From WTJX01 sp045106295 (GTDB lineage Bacteria > Bacteroidota > Bacteroidia > Cytophagales > JAAEPT01), in assembly GCA_045106295.1 (NCBI GenBank), contig JBGCEI010000014.1, positions 1-13,626 on the forward strand: 13,626 nucleotides of DNA, in the 5' to 3' direction. The translations under genes and the position numbers were made by a program. This document shows, piece after piece, positions 1-7,212 of this stretch; the first letter of the stretch is position 1, and each line of letters begins with the position of its first letter. A model generated the notes under the pieces. That model was given only the letters and a program-made list of their open reading frames with translations. It was not told the origin of the DNA and made no database searches.

Positions 1-160
1 TAGAAAAAATGGATAATGAGAAAATCCCCAAGACTAGAAAAAGGCAAAAATGCGCTCTAAACGATGAATACAGAGAATTAGTGCTTAGCTTTTAAAGGCG
101 ATTGCCCTGGCTGCTTACTACCCAGGAAAGAATATGTAAAAAATAATAACTAAATTTGAA
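1..160 (+). other. 3' part of an unidentified upstream transcript
   Basis: This stretch lies before the terminator at 161-192 and must be the end of a transcript entering from the left. One frame is open from the window edge to a stop at 93-95, but its short, basic peptide resembles no family I know. A small hairpin can form between CCTGG at 106-110 and CCAGG at 122-126, and a shorter one within 97-106. I looked for marks of tmRNA, RNase P RNA, SRP RNA, tRNA and rRNA and found none that hold up. It could be the tail of a coding gene or of a small RNA; the truncated window does not decide. Confidence 0.3.
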
Positions 161-192
161 AGCAGTAACCCACTTCGGTTACTGCTTTTTTT
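161..192 (+). terminator. Rho-independent terminator upstream of ftsB-like gene
   Basis: A perfect 10-bp stem pairs AGCAGTAACC at 161-170 with GGTTACTGCT at 177-186, around the six-base loop CACTTC. A run of T residues (185-192) follows directly. It ends the transcript entering from the left. It also rules out a longer reading of the next gene, whose frame is open back to a TTG at 156 only because it passes through this hairpin. Confidence 0.9.
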
Positions 193-200
193 GTTTATAT

Positions 201-500
201 ATGAATGTCAAACTTCCTAAAATAAAGAAAAATTTCTTCTGGATAGCTCTTGTTTTCTTTTTTGTATGGTTACTTTTCTTTGACTCTAATGATTTAGTTT
301 CTCAAGCGAAGAGTTACTTAGGACTCAGAAAACTAGAGGACAAGAAGCAGTACTATGAAGAAAAGATCATAGAGATAGAAGATGATATTAAGTCGCTGCG
401 GACTAACCCCAAACAGTTAGAGAAATTTGCACGTGAGAAATACCTTATGCGTAAGAAAAGTGAGGACGTTTATTTAATTGAAGTAGAGAAAGAGAAGTAA
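201..500 (+). CDS. FtsB/DivIC-family septum formation initiator
   Basis: A 99-residue bitopic membrane protein of the FtsB/DivIC family. Such proteins join the divisome through a coiled coil and help activate septal peptidoglycan synthesis. A short basic N-terminus is followed by one membrane helix (about residues 11-27), a charged helix suited to a coiled coil (about 40-67), and the family's C-terminal motif LEKFAREKYLMRK (73-85). Length and order match Bacteroidota members. I chose ATG 201 because the only upstream start, TTG 156, lies in the terminator hairpin. The ATG is just 8 bases past the T-tract and has no Shine-Dalgarno sequence, so the promoter is unclear; read-through from upstream is possible. 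It converges on the next gene with only 5 bases between the stop codons and no terminator between them. Confidence 0.85.
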   Translation: MNVKLPKIKKNFFWIALVFFFVWLLFFDSNDLVSQAKSYLGLRKLEDKKQYYEEKIIEIEDDIKSLRTNPKQLEKFAREKYLMRKKSEDVYLIEVEKEK

Positions 501-505
501 GCTGG

Positions 506-1432
506 TTACTCTTTTTTTAACTCGATGCTTTCCATTATTTCTAAAACTACACCTTCTTTTAGCGCATTTTTAGACACGATACATTCTTCGAACTTCCCAA
601 GTTTGAATACATAGTCTACAATGCAAGATGCAACTACAATTAAGTCTACACGCATCATAATCATTCCTTCGATAGATAATCGATCACTTCGGTCTTTACG
701 AAGTAACTCCATAAAAATTAACCTGAAGAAAGAAGCTGATACTGCCGTATCTGTAATGCTTTTTCTATGTTGCTCTATTTCTAATAACGTATCAAACGTT
801 CCAGAACAGCCAATCATAGTTTTAGGCTTGTATGTATTGATAGCTGTTTGTAAAGGCGCTAGTTGCTCTTCTAAGTAGCTAAATAGCTTTATTGTTTCAC
901 CTTTAGGCATTGGCTCTTCGGTATGGAATAAGTTTTTTAGTCTTTGTCCTCCTATCTCAAAACTTTGCATCCAAAGCTGTTCTGAATCATTTGCAATGAT
1001 GAACTCTACACTTCCTCCTCCAATATCAATGATTAACGAAGGATCACTGTTTAACAAGTCGTGTAATTTCACACCTTTGTATATGAGTTCTGCTTCTCTT
1101 TCTCCATCTATTATTTCAATAGATAGTTTTGTTTTCTTTAGTACTTCGTCAACAAATTCTTGATTGTTTTTCGCATTTCTAACAGCACTAGTAGCATATG
1201 TACGGTATTCTGATACCTGATATTCTCTCCCTAGTTCATGAAAGAAGAAAAGCGCACGTATGGCACGCTCTTTCGCATCGTCAGTAATGATTTGTTTGTC
1301 GATACCGCCAAGTCCTAAACGAACCGAATTTCGCTCTTTTCGTATTATTCTAAAAGAATCACCTTCAATACTAACAATCAGTAGGTGAAACGTATTAGTA
1401 CCCATGTCGATAATGGCAAATCTATTATTCAT
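506..1432 (-). CDS. Ppx/GppA-family phosphatase (exopolyphosphatase-like)
   Basis: A cytoplasmic protein of 308 residues in the ASKHA-fold Ppx/GppA family, which hydrolyses polyphosphate or the 5'-phosphate of pppGpp. Visible family motifs are the first phosphate-binding loop, IDMGTNTFHLLI (8-19); TSAVRNAKN (81-89); the EREAELIYKGV segment (111-121), which carries the expected catalytic Glu; the second phosphate loop, DIGGGSVEF (126-134); and the adenosine-side motif GCSGTFD (198-204). It is the short two-domain form, with no C-terminal HD domain as in the long E. coli enzymes. Substrate preference cannot be read from the sequence. The ATG at 1432 puts the first conserved motif at the usual place. 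A -7-like box lies upstream (1468-1475), so it may have its own promoter as well as read-through from lptD. Confidence 0.88.
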   Translation of the reverse strand: MNNRFAIIDMGTNTFHLLIVSIEGDSFRIIRKERNSVRLGLGGIDKQIITDDAKERAIRALFFFHELGREYQVSEYRTYATSAVRNAKNNQEFVDEVLKKTKLSIEIIDGEREAELIYKGVKLHDLLNSDPSLIIDIGGGSVEFIIANDSEQLWMQSFEIGGQRLKNLFHTEEPMPKGETIKLFSYLEEQLAPLQTAINTYKPKTMIGCSGTFDTLLEIEQHRKSITDTAVSASFFRLIFMELLRKDRSDRLSIEGMIMMRVDLIVVASCIVDYVFKLGKFEECIVSKNALKEGVVLEIMESIELKKE

Positions 1433-1467
1433 AATATTGTGAATCTAAAAAATAGTTTTTAGTCTCT

Positions 1468-1475
1468 CAAAGATA
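1468..1475 (-). promoter_or_regulatory. Bacteroidota-type -7 promoter box for the Ppx/GppA gene
   Basis: On the minus strand this reads TATCTTTG, a full match to the Bacteroidota -7 consensus TAnnTTTG, about 35 bases before the ATG of the phosphatase gene and downstream of the lptD stop. No convincing TTTG -33 element lies at the expected distance, so the site rests on the -7 box and its position only. Confidence 0.45.
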
Positions 1476-1487
1476 GCACCAAATAGT

Positions 1488-4250
1488 TTAAAAATTGGTA
1501 GTTCCGAATCTATTAGTTTTTCTCATTTTCAAATCTTTCAGCATAGAGGCTCGTAAACCAATCTCCAATCGATAGAAACTAAACTGACCTGTAGGGACAG
1601 ATTCTAGCCTTAACACCCAACAGTGTAGGTCTCTTGTTAATGTAATATTGGGACGAAGTAACTGTTTGGTTTCGAAGTCGAAACTAGCACCAAAACTTAC
1701 ATCCCATTTAGGTGTAGGCTGTAAACTAGCACGTATCGTTAGACCTTCTGTTTTTACTGATTCAGAGAATCCTACTTTAGTAAATCGAGTAAAATAACTT
1801 AACCCAAGTGTCCACGGTAAAGAAAAAGGTACATATTGGTTGGGGTCATCGTAAACGGGATCGTCCTTACTGTTAAACAAAGAATCCTCTCTTCTTCTTT
1901 CTTTTTCTTCTTCTGTTAAAAATGCCTCTTCGCCCTCTTCTAGTTCGGGTTCATCTTTCTTTTTAACTTTGAATGTTTTAGGGCTTAAATTCAAAGAAAG
2001 ATTTAGACTTAAATTTTCTAGAAAACCCAATCCTTGCCCATTAGAGATAGCTAATTTGTTAATTCGAACTTGGTCTTCACTCTCTTCACTATCTGTTTCT
2101 TTGTAGGAATAAGGGTTTAGTGTCCCCGTTGTAGAGGTACTTAATAAACCATTCATAATTGATGTTCGTGCATTTAAATTTACATTTGCTAGATTGAATG
2201 AATCTGCCAGTAAATTATAGGAACTACGAGCACTCAAGTTCTCTAGTAATTTTAGTTTTTTATAAGCGTCTTTGTCATTCTTGGAATTTTTCATTCCTTC
2301 TTTGGTTTTATACTTCATTTCTACAATGTTCCGTAGCCCGAAAGTGATGCTTCCGGTCTTTCCCGTAGAAGGACTTCCGATAATAGCTCCGTTGTATATG
2401 GATATGGTTTGAGCGTTTCCGTTTGTGTCTATAATTTCTCGATAAGCTTTTCCTTCAGAAAAGTCTGGTCTGTAGCTAAAGCCTACACTAGGATAAATAC
2501 TATGTCTGATAGCAGCAGCTCTTTTTCCTTTGAATTGGAACATACCGTAGATAGTAGTGGTTAAGTTAGCGTTCGTAGACCATTCTCCAGCTCTAGAAAA
2601 TCCATTAATAGTATCTATTTCCACTTCATTATTTCCTAAATAGTTGTAGCTGTATTTTTCAAAATACCATCTGTCGGTGTATGTGAAGTTTGGGTTTAAT
2701 TGAAAAGCGCCTAATTTCAAAGAAGCTGAAATAGGAATAGTATGAGTTAGACCGTATCTACCGTCTTTAAAGAATTCAGGGAAATTATTTGGGGTGAATT
2801 CTAAAGTGTCTGTTTCGGCAGTGAAATTAGTAGCGCTTAAAACATCTCTAGGACCAAAATTAGGAATACTAGTAGTAGGAGCATTTGTTATTTGATTTCT
2901 GAAATTTAAGGCATGCGTAAAACCAATACTTTCGGCAAACTTTTTAAAAGCGTTTTTCGGTCCGCTTTTTTTTCTTTTAAATGGATAAATACGTGTGGTA
3001 CGTAAATTTATTTGTGGAGCAGTCATATTGGCTATTCCTGTTGTTACGTTTTGATTTAAGTTTACTGCTACACCACCATTGTAAGGTGTTCTTTTTACAG
3101 GAAAACTGTAGTTGATGCTAGATCTAAAAGAAGCAGCATAATTAAGGTTTAAGTTACTGATTGAATTATTCGCTAAAGCAATATTACTACGGGTGAAATC
3201 ATTGGTTACATAATTTACATTAGCCGTAAAACTTTTACCTCCGTATGATTTAGGTCTATGGTTCCATTGGAATTGAAACTCACTACTGGTAGATTCATTG
3301 AAATTACCAATCGATGATTTTTGATTTCGAAGTTGAAACTGTACGCTTCCATCAAATTTATACCTGTTTTTATAAACTGTTTCATTTCTAAGTATCCAGT
3401 CTCCTAAAGAATAAATACTCCCTTTGAATTCGGAACCTATGTAGTCATTAACTGCCCAGTAGTATCCTCCGTTTTCTAAGAAAAAACCTCTACCGTTTCG
3501 TTCTCCATAAGAAGGGAAAAGAATACCCGAACTTCTTCCTTGTTTTCTTGGTAAAATAGCAAAAGGCAGAATCAGTGGTGTAGGTATGTCTCCAATAACC
3601 AAATGGAATCGATCTGTAATAGTCGTTTTTTTATTAGTGACCTTAGTTTTGTTAAAATCAAAATAATAGTGGGGATGAGCCAAATTACAGGTAGTATAAA
3701 TAGCGTCTTTAATAAACATATTGTTCTTATCATCTTTTAATGTGGAGTCACCTTGTAAAAAGCCGTCTCCTTGTGTTGTGATAACAGAGCTAATCAACCC
3801 TTTTTTTGTATTGAAGTTGTAGCTCATTTCATAGGCTTCGTACGTATCTTCGTTTTCTTTGAATACAGGTGTGTCAAAATCTTTTCCTGTAGTGTCTTTT
3901 CCTCCTGATGCATTTAATACTTTAGTTTGGAGGTTGTTGACCATATTGTGGGAATTCAATTCAATGTCACCATAAATGACTTCTGATTTACGGTACATAA
4001 ACACTAAGTCTGTTTTTAAATCTACAATGATGGAGTCTTTAGCAGAATACTCTACTGTTGTTTCAAAATCATTCCTTGTTTTTAAGGGTACGATTGTGTC
4101 TAGAGAAATGGAGTCGTTTTGTAAAGAATCCGTTGAAATGATTGATTTGGTAGAATCAGATGCGATAAATAGCGGATTTGCTTTAGTCTCGACTTGAAAA
4201 AAAGGAGCTAAAAAAAATAAAAAGATAATATAGTAGTGTGTAGGTCTTAT
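1488..4250 (-). CDS. lptD: LPS-assembly outer-membrane protein LptD (Bacteroidota type)
   Basis: The outer-membrane translocon subunit that inserts LPS into the outer leaflet. Numbering from GTG 4004 (838 codons), an OstA-like N-terminal domain leads into the diagnostic stretch YTTCNLAHPHYYF (103-115), then PTPLILPFAILPRKQGRSSG and NGGYYWAVNDY, and a long alternating, aromatic-rich beta-barrel; a charged, acidic insert (around 1860-1980) sits late in the barrel. The frame does not begin at 4004. It stays open upstream through more OstA-like sequence (...IIVDLKTDLVFMYRK...) and a signal peptide (RPTHYYIIFLFFLAPFFQ) to a stop at 4291-4293, with no ATG, GTG or TTG on the way. I give ATA 4250 as a provisional 5' end (920 residues). 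The alternative is ATG 4297 joined by one base added to the A7 run at 4261-4267 (936 residues). GTG 4004 would remove the signal peptide and part of the periplasmic domain. Divergent from the amidase gene. Confidence 0.85.
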   Translation of the reverse strand: MRPTHYYIIFLFFLAPFFQVETKANPLFIASDSTKSIISTDSLQNDSISLDTIVPLKTRNDFETTVEYSAKDSIIVDLKTDLVFMYRKSEVIYGDIELNSHNMVNNLQTKVLNASGGKDTTGKDFDTPVFKENEDTYEAYEMSYNFNTKKGLISSVITTQGDGFLQGDSTLKDDKNNMFIKDAIYTTCNLAHPHYYFDFNKTKVTNKKTTITDRFHLVIGDIPTPLILPFAILPRKQGRSSGILFPSYGERNGRGFFLENGGYYWAVNDYIGSEFKGSIYSLGDWILRNETVYKNRYKFDGSVQFQLRNQKSSIGNFNESTSSEFQFQWNHRPKSYGGKSFTANVNYVTNDFTRSNIALANNSISNLNLNYAASFRSSINYSFPVKRTPYNGGVAVNLNQNVTTGIANMTAPQINLRTTRIYPFKRKKSGPKNAFKKFAESIGFTHALNFRNQITNAPTTSIPNFGPRDVLSATNFTAETDTLEFTPNNFPEFFKDGRYGLTHTIPISASLKLGAFQLNPNFTYTDRWYFEKYSYNYLGNNEVEIDTINGFSRAGEWSTNANLTTTIYGMFQFKGKRAAAIRHSIYPSVGFSYRPDFSEGKAYREIIDTNGNAQTISIYNGAIIGSPSTGKTGSITFGLRNIVEMKYKTKEGMKNSKNDKDAYKKLKLLENLSARSSYNLLADSFNLANVNLNARTSIMNGLLSTSTTGTLNPYSYKETDSEESEDQVRINKLAISNGQGLGFLENLSLNLSLNLSPKTFKVKKKDEPELEEGEEAFLTEEEKERRREDSLFNSKDDPVYDDPNQYVPFSLPWTLGLSYFTRFTKVGFSESVKTEGLTIRASLQPTPKWDVSFGASFDFETKQLLRPNITLTRDLHCWVLRLESVPTGQFSFYRLEIGLRASMLKDLKMRKTNRFGTTNF

Positions 4251-4270
4251 TTTTCTTACGTTTTTTTCAG

Positions 4271-4287
4271 TATTTTGTGTAAAATTA
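4271..4287. promoter_or_regulatory. Candidate bidirectional -7 region between lptD and the amidase gene
   Basis: On the + strand TATTTTG at 4271-4277 resembles the Bacteroidota -7 box and lies 41 bases before the amidase ATG. On the - strand the same block reads TAATTTTA (4287 to 4280), differing from TAnnTTTG only in the last base and suitably placed for an lptD transcript starting near 4271. The block is nearly self-complementary. No clear -33 TTTG is seen on either side. If lptD starts at ATG 4297, this block would lie inside its coding sequence. Confidence 0.4.
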
Positions 4288-4317
4288 GGTTAATCATCGT
4301 AATCTAATACGATAAAT

Positions 4318-5085
4318 ATGAAAAATATTATAACACTTATTCTTTTTGTGCTCATAGTTGGAGCTGGATTTAAACACCTGAATGTAGAGGACTATCGGGT
4401 TAATACCGTGGTGATAGATGCGGGTCATGGAGGTAAAGATCCTGGATGCCATGGTAAGGTTGCAAAAGAAGCTGATGTAGCCTTAAAAGTAGCGTTACAA
4501 GTAGGGGCATTGATTAAGGAAAATTCGCCTACTACGAAAGTAATTTATACTCGTGCAGACAATCATTTTATTGAACTTCACGAAAGAGCTAAAAAAGCGA
4601 ATAGTAAAGGAGCAGATCTTTTTATCTCTATTCATTGTAATGCTGGGCCTTCGACAGCTTTTGGAACAGAAGTGTATGCCATGGGACTGCATAAGGAAGA
4701 AGGGAATCTAAATGTTGCTAAGAGAGAAAATGCGGTTATTCTAAAAGAAGATAACTATTTAGATAAATATGAAGGGTTTGATCCTAACTCACCGATTTCA
4801 CATATTTTATTGGCAAATATGCAGAGTGTACATTTAGAAAGCAGTTTGTCACTTGCATCAGAAGTAGATAAGCAGTTTACGTCTATTGCTAAAAAATCGA
4901 GAGGAGTAAAACAGGCTGGGTTCTTAGTATTATGGAAAACGACTATGCCTAGTATTCTGATTGAATTGGGCTTTTTAACAAATACTGATGAAGAAAAGAA
5001 TTTAAATTCTTTGGCTTATCAAAAAAAGATGGCAAATGGAATTTACCATGCATTTGCTTCTTACAAAAAAAGTAAAGAGTTTTAG
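4318..5085 (+). CDS. N-acetylmuramoyl-L-alanine amidase (Amidase_3 family)
   Basis: A zinc-dependent cell-wall hydrolase of 255 residues that cuts between N-acetylmuramic acid and L-alanine in peptidoglycan, as AmiA/B/C do at division. A hydrophobic N-terminal segment (about 4-17) should export or anchor it. Zinc and catalytic residues are all present: His37 in VVIDAGHGGKDPG, Glu51 in KEADVALKVA, His106 in LFISIHCNAG, and the catalytic Glu216 in SILIELGFLTNTDEE. Between the second His and the last motif is a segment (about 110-190) where regulatory helices sit in AmiC-type enzymes. It is the compact catalytic form with no AMIN or LysM domain. It opens a three-gene + strand cluster, 24 bases before mlaD, and is transcribed away from lptD. 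The start is the first ATG and gives a normal N-terminus. Confidence 0.92.
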   Translation: MKNIITLILFVLIVGAGFKHLNVEDYRVNTVVIDAGHGGKDPGCHGKVAKEADVALKVALQVGALIKENSPTTKVIYTRADNHFIELHERAKKANSKGADLFISIHCNAGPSTAFGTEVYAMGLHKEEGNLNVAKRENAVILKEDNYLDKYEGFDPNSPISHILLANMQSVHLESSLSLASEVDKQFTSIAKKSRGVKQAGFLVLWKTTMPSILIELGFLTNTDEEKNLNSLAYQKKMANGIYHAFASYKKSKEF

Positions 5086-5095
5086 GGTAACTAAT

Positions 5096-5102
5096 AAAAG
5101 GA
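5096..5102 (+). promoter_or_regulatory. Shine-Dalgarno-like site for the TTG start of the mlaD-like gene
   Basis: AAAAGGA ends seven bases before TTG 5110. Genes in this window mostly lack such a site, so its presence supports the TTG, which also gives the family's standard N-terminus (RFSKETKIGLLIV). No ATG close by in frame would do the same. Confidence 0.5.
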
Positions 5103-5109
5103 TATCGTT

Positions 5110-6321
5110 TTGAGGTTTAGCAAAGAAACAAAAATAGGACTCTTAATTGTAATTACTGGAGCTATTCTCTATGTCGGGTTTAATTTTTTGAAAGGACGTG
5201 ATTTTTTCTCTTCGTCCAATAAATATTATGTTCTATACGATAATATTGAGGGACTTACACTGTCTAACCCTGTTATCATTAACGGGTATGCAGTGGGAAG
5301 AGTGTCTGATATTACGATTCTTCATGAGAAGAATGATGCTTTATTAGTTAAATTAGATGTTTCTGGAGATTTAGTATTAAGAGATGGCGCAAAAGCGAAA
5401 TTAGCTAGTCCTGATTTATTAGGAGGAAAGGTAATAGAGCTTATTCAAGGCAGTTCTGAAGGTGAAATAAAAGAATCTGGAGATTATTTAAAGGGTGTTA
5501 AAGAGAAAGGCTTAGCTGCTACATTAGAAGAAAAAGCTACTCCTGTTTTAAATACATTAGATACAGCTATTTCTAGTTTGAACCGTTATTTTGATGATGC
5601 GTTGTCTCAAAGTATCCGGAACTCTGTTTACAATACTGAAGCGAGTACTAAGTTTATAAGAAAATCTACAGAAGAGATTTATGGCGTATTGGGAGCTAAT
5701 ACTGCCACAATAGATACTACTGTTAAGAATTTAAATATTGCGTCTAGTCAAGTCAATCAATTGTTAACAAGCACTAATGTATTGATTGGAGAAAAGATGA
5801 ATCGGTTTGTCGACTCATTAAATAGTTTAGAGCTGAATAAAATAATTACAAGTGCTAGTAATGCCGCTAACCAACTAGAAAGGGTGATGTCTAGTATAGA
5901 TGGGAAAGAAGGTTCTTTAGGTAAGATGATTCACGACCCTAGTATGTACAATAACTTGAATACCACGTTGACAGACTTGGATTTTCTTTTGGTGGATTTT
6001 CAAGCTAATCCGCAACGATATGTAAATGTAAGTGTGTTTGGAGGGAAGGTAAAAGACAATAGCCCAATTAAAAAAGTAAAAGACAAAACATTCAAAGAGC
6101 AGATTAGAGTTGAATTCAATAAGAATTACAACCCAAAAAATATGGAGCCTGTTTTGTATGATATGAGTAATAAGGTGAAGCACACCTTGACAGCATACGA
6201 AATGGATAATGGAACATTAAAATTGACTCAACTAGAAGAAATACCAAGTGGGGATTATATTCTTAAATTATCTTGGAATGAAGGTAAAAATAGTGAGTTG
6301 GTAGAAGTAAAGAAAAACTAA
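5110..6321 (+). CDS. MlaD-like MCE-domain lipid transport protein with C-terminal extension
   Basis: An inner-membrane-anchored periplasmic protein of 403 residues from the MCE/MlaD family, which forms rings that carry phospholipid between the membranes. The order is a short basic N-terminus, one membrane helix (about 9-26), the MCE domain (about 38-115, with the landmarks GLTLSNPVIINGYAVGRV and SPDLLGGKVIEL), and a long helical region (about 140-290). The helical region ends in the typical Bacteroidota stretch GSLGKMIHDPSMYNNLN and NPQRYVNVSVFGGK (to 303). In homologues I remember, the protein stops about there. Here another 100 residues follow, beginning with a basic linker and ending in what looks like a small beta-rich unit (about 345-400). 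The TTG start is supported by an SD-like site. It lies between the amidase and SirB1-like genes with gaps of 24 and 25 bases, so they are probably cotranscribed. No MlaE or MlaF partner lies in the window. Confidence 0.87.
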   Translation: MRFSKETKIGLLIVITGAILYVGFNFLKGRDFFSSSNKYYVLYDNIEGLTLSNPVIINGYAVGRVSDITILHEKNDALLVKLDVSGDLVLRDGAKAKLASPDLLGGKVIELIQGSSEGEIKESGDYLKGVKEKGLAATLEEKATPVLNTLDTAISSLNRYFDDALSQSIRNSVYNTEASTKFIRKSTEEIYGVLGANTATIDTTVKNLNIASSQVNQLLTSTNVLIGEKMNRFVDSLNSLELNKIITSASNAANQLERVMSSIDGKEGSLGKMIHDPSMYNNLNTTLTDLDFLLVDFQANPQRYVNVSVFGGKVKDNSPIKKVKDKTFKEQIRVEFNKNYNPKNMEPVLYDMSNKVKHTLTAYEMDNGTLKLTQLEEIPSGDYILKLSWNEGKNSELVEVKKN

Positions 6322-6346
6322 CTCCCACGTTTTTCGTAAGAATAGT

Positions 6347-7177
6347 ATGACCGACAGCGAAATTAAAGCCCTTATTTCTTTACTAGATGATACAGATCAT
6401 GAAGTAAGGAAGCATGTGGAGGAAAAAATAAGTTCACTGGGAGATGATGTTATTCCTTATTTAGAAGATGCTTGGGAAAGCTCGTTTAACCCCAATCAAC
6501 AAAAACAGATTGAAGATTTATTACACCAACTTCAGTTTGATAAATTAAAACAAAAACTAGTAGATTGGTCCAATTCTGAAGAACAGGATTTATTAGAAGG
6601 GATCAGTCTTGTTGCCACTTACCAATACCCTGATTTAGATATTGCTGAAACTAAAAAGACAGTCGAACAGATGTACTATGATGTTTGGTTGGGTATGAAA
6701 AACGATGGTACTCCTTTAGAAAATATTAAACTCCTGAATGAAGGAATGTTTTATAACCTGAAATTCAGTGCGAATACCAAGAACTTTCATGCGCCAGCTA
6801 ATTCTATGATTAACTGTGTGTTAGAAACGAAAAGAGGGAACCCTATCTCTTTATGTGTGATTTATTTATTGATTGCACAGAAACTGAAATTACCAGTCTA
6901 TGGTGTTAATTTGCCTAATTTGTTTGTGCTGACGTACAAAGACGAAGAAACACAATTTTATATTAATGTATTTAACAAAGGGCTAATCTTTTCTAAGGCG
7001 GATATTGATACGTACATAGAACAATTGAAATTGGAGCCTCAAGAGATTTTCTATTCTCCTTGCACAAACTTAGATATTGTGGTGAGAGCTTTACGTAATC
7101 TTACCGTTTCTTTTGAGAAGCTAGGTGCACCAGAGAAAGTAGAAGAGGTCAGAGAATTGATGTCGGTATTAATCTAG
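6347..7177 (+). CDS. SirB1/transglutaminase-like family protein, probably catalytically degenerate
   Basis: A soluble protein of 276 residues of the SirB1 (Transglut_core2) family, whose biochemical role is not established. The N-terminal 90 or so residues look helical and HEAT-like (DDTDHEVRKHVEEKISSLG). The transglutaminase-like core follows, with NSMINCVLETKRGNPISL (152-169) and LKLPVYGVNLP (180-190). In related proteins the next residues contain a conserved His (LP-x-HF); here the sequence is NLPNLF, with Leu192 in its place. The usual Asp of the IDPF motif is Asn207 (INVF). Thus two of the three residues expected of a papain-like triad are absent. The C-terminus (about 235-276) is helical and TPR-like. 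It is the last gene of the amidase-mlaD cluster, 25 bases after mlaD, and starts at a clear ATG. Confidence 0.8.
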   Translation: MTDSEIKALISLLDDTDHEVRKHVEEKISSLGDDVIPYLEDAWESSFNPNQQKQIEDLLHQLQFDKLKQKLVDWSNSEEQDLLEGISLVATYQYPDLDIAETKKTVEQMYYDVWLGMKNDGTPLENIKLLNEGMFYNLKFSANTKNFHAPANSMINCVLETKRGNPISLCVIYLLIAQKLKLPVYGVNLPNLFVLTYKDEETQFYINVFNKGLIFSKADIDTYIEQLKLEPQEIFYSPCTNLDIVVRALRNLTVSFEKLGAPEKVEEVRELMSVLI

Positions 7178-7187
7178 TGACGCGCCA

Positions 7188-7203
7188 TTCTGCGAAAGCA
7201 GAA
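7188..7203. other. Small hairpin between convergent genes
   Basis: TTCTGC at 7188-7193 pairs with GCAGAA at 7198-7203 around a GAAA tetraloop, in the 35-base gap between the SirB1-like and symporter stop codons. It sits where a bidirectional terminator would be expected, but neither strand has a T-tract after it, so I do not call it an intrinsic terminator. Confidence 0.35.
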
Positions 7204-7212
7204 AACAATAAA

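Noticed and set aside
50..130. Possible tmRNA or 16S rRNA fragment (an NDEY-like peptide frame near 60; TAAACGATGAATAC resembles a 16S stretch)
   Set aside because: The peptide does not end like an ssrA tag, no tRNA-like 3' end with CCA follows, and the 16S likeness is limited to about 14 bases without flanking agreement.
156..200. An upstream TTG start at 156 that would lengthen the FtsB-like protein by 15 residues
   Set aside because: It lies inside the perfect terminator hairpin and T-tract (161-192), adds an uncharacteristic Cys- and Phe-rich N-terminus, and ATG 201 gives the normal family length.
621..878. Open frame on the + strand opposite the Ppx/GppA gene
   Set aside because: It lies wholly inside a well-supported gene on the other strand and its translation has no recognisable family features.
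1488..4004. lptD starting at GTG 4004
   Set aside because: This would remove the signal peptide and part of the periplasmic OstA domain, which are clearly encoded upstream in the same frame; an outer-membrane protein needs them.
3976..4197. Open frame on the + strand opposite the 5' part of lptD
   Set aside because: The opposite strand here encodes OstA-like sequence in frame with LptD, so this is an antisense shadow.
7188..7203. Intrinsic terminator between the SirB1-like gene and the symporter
   Set aside because: The hairpin has only six base pairs and no T-tract on either strand.
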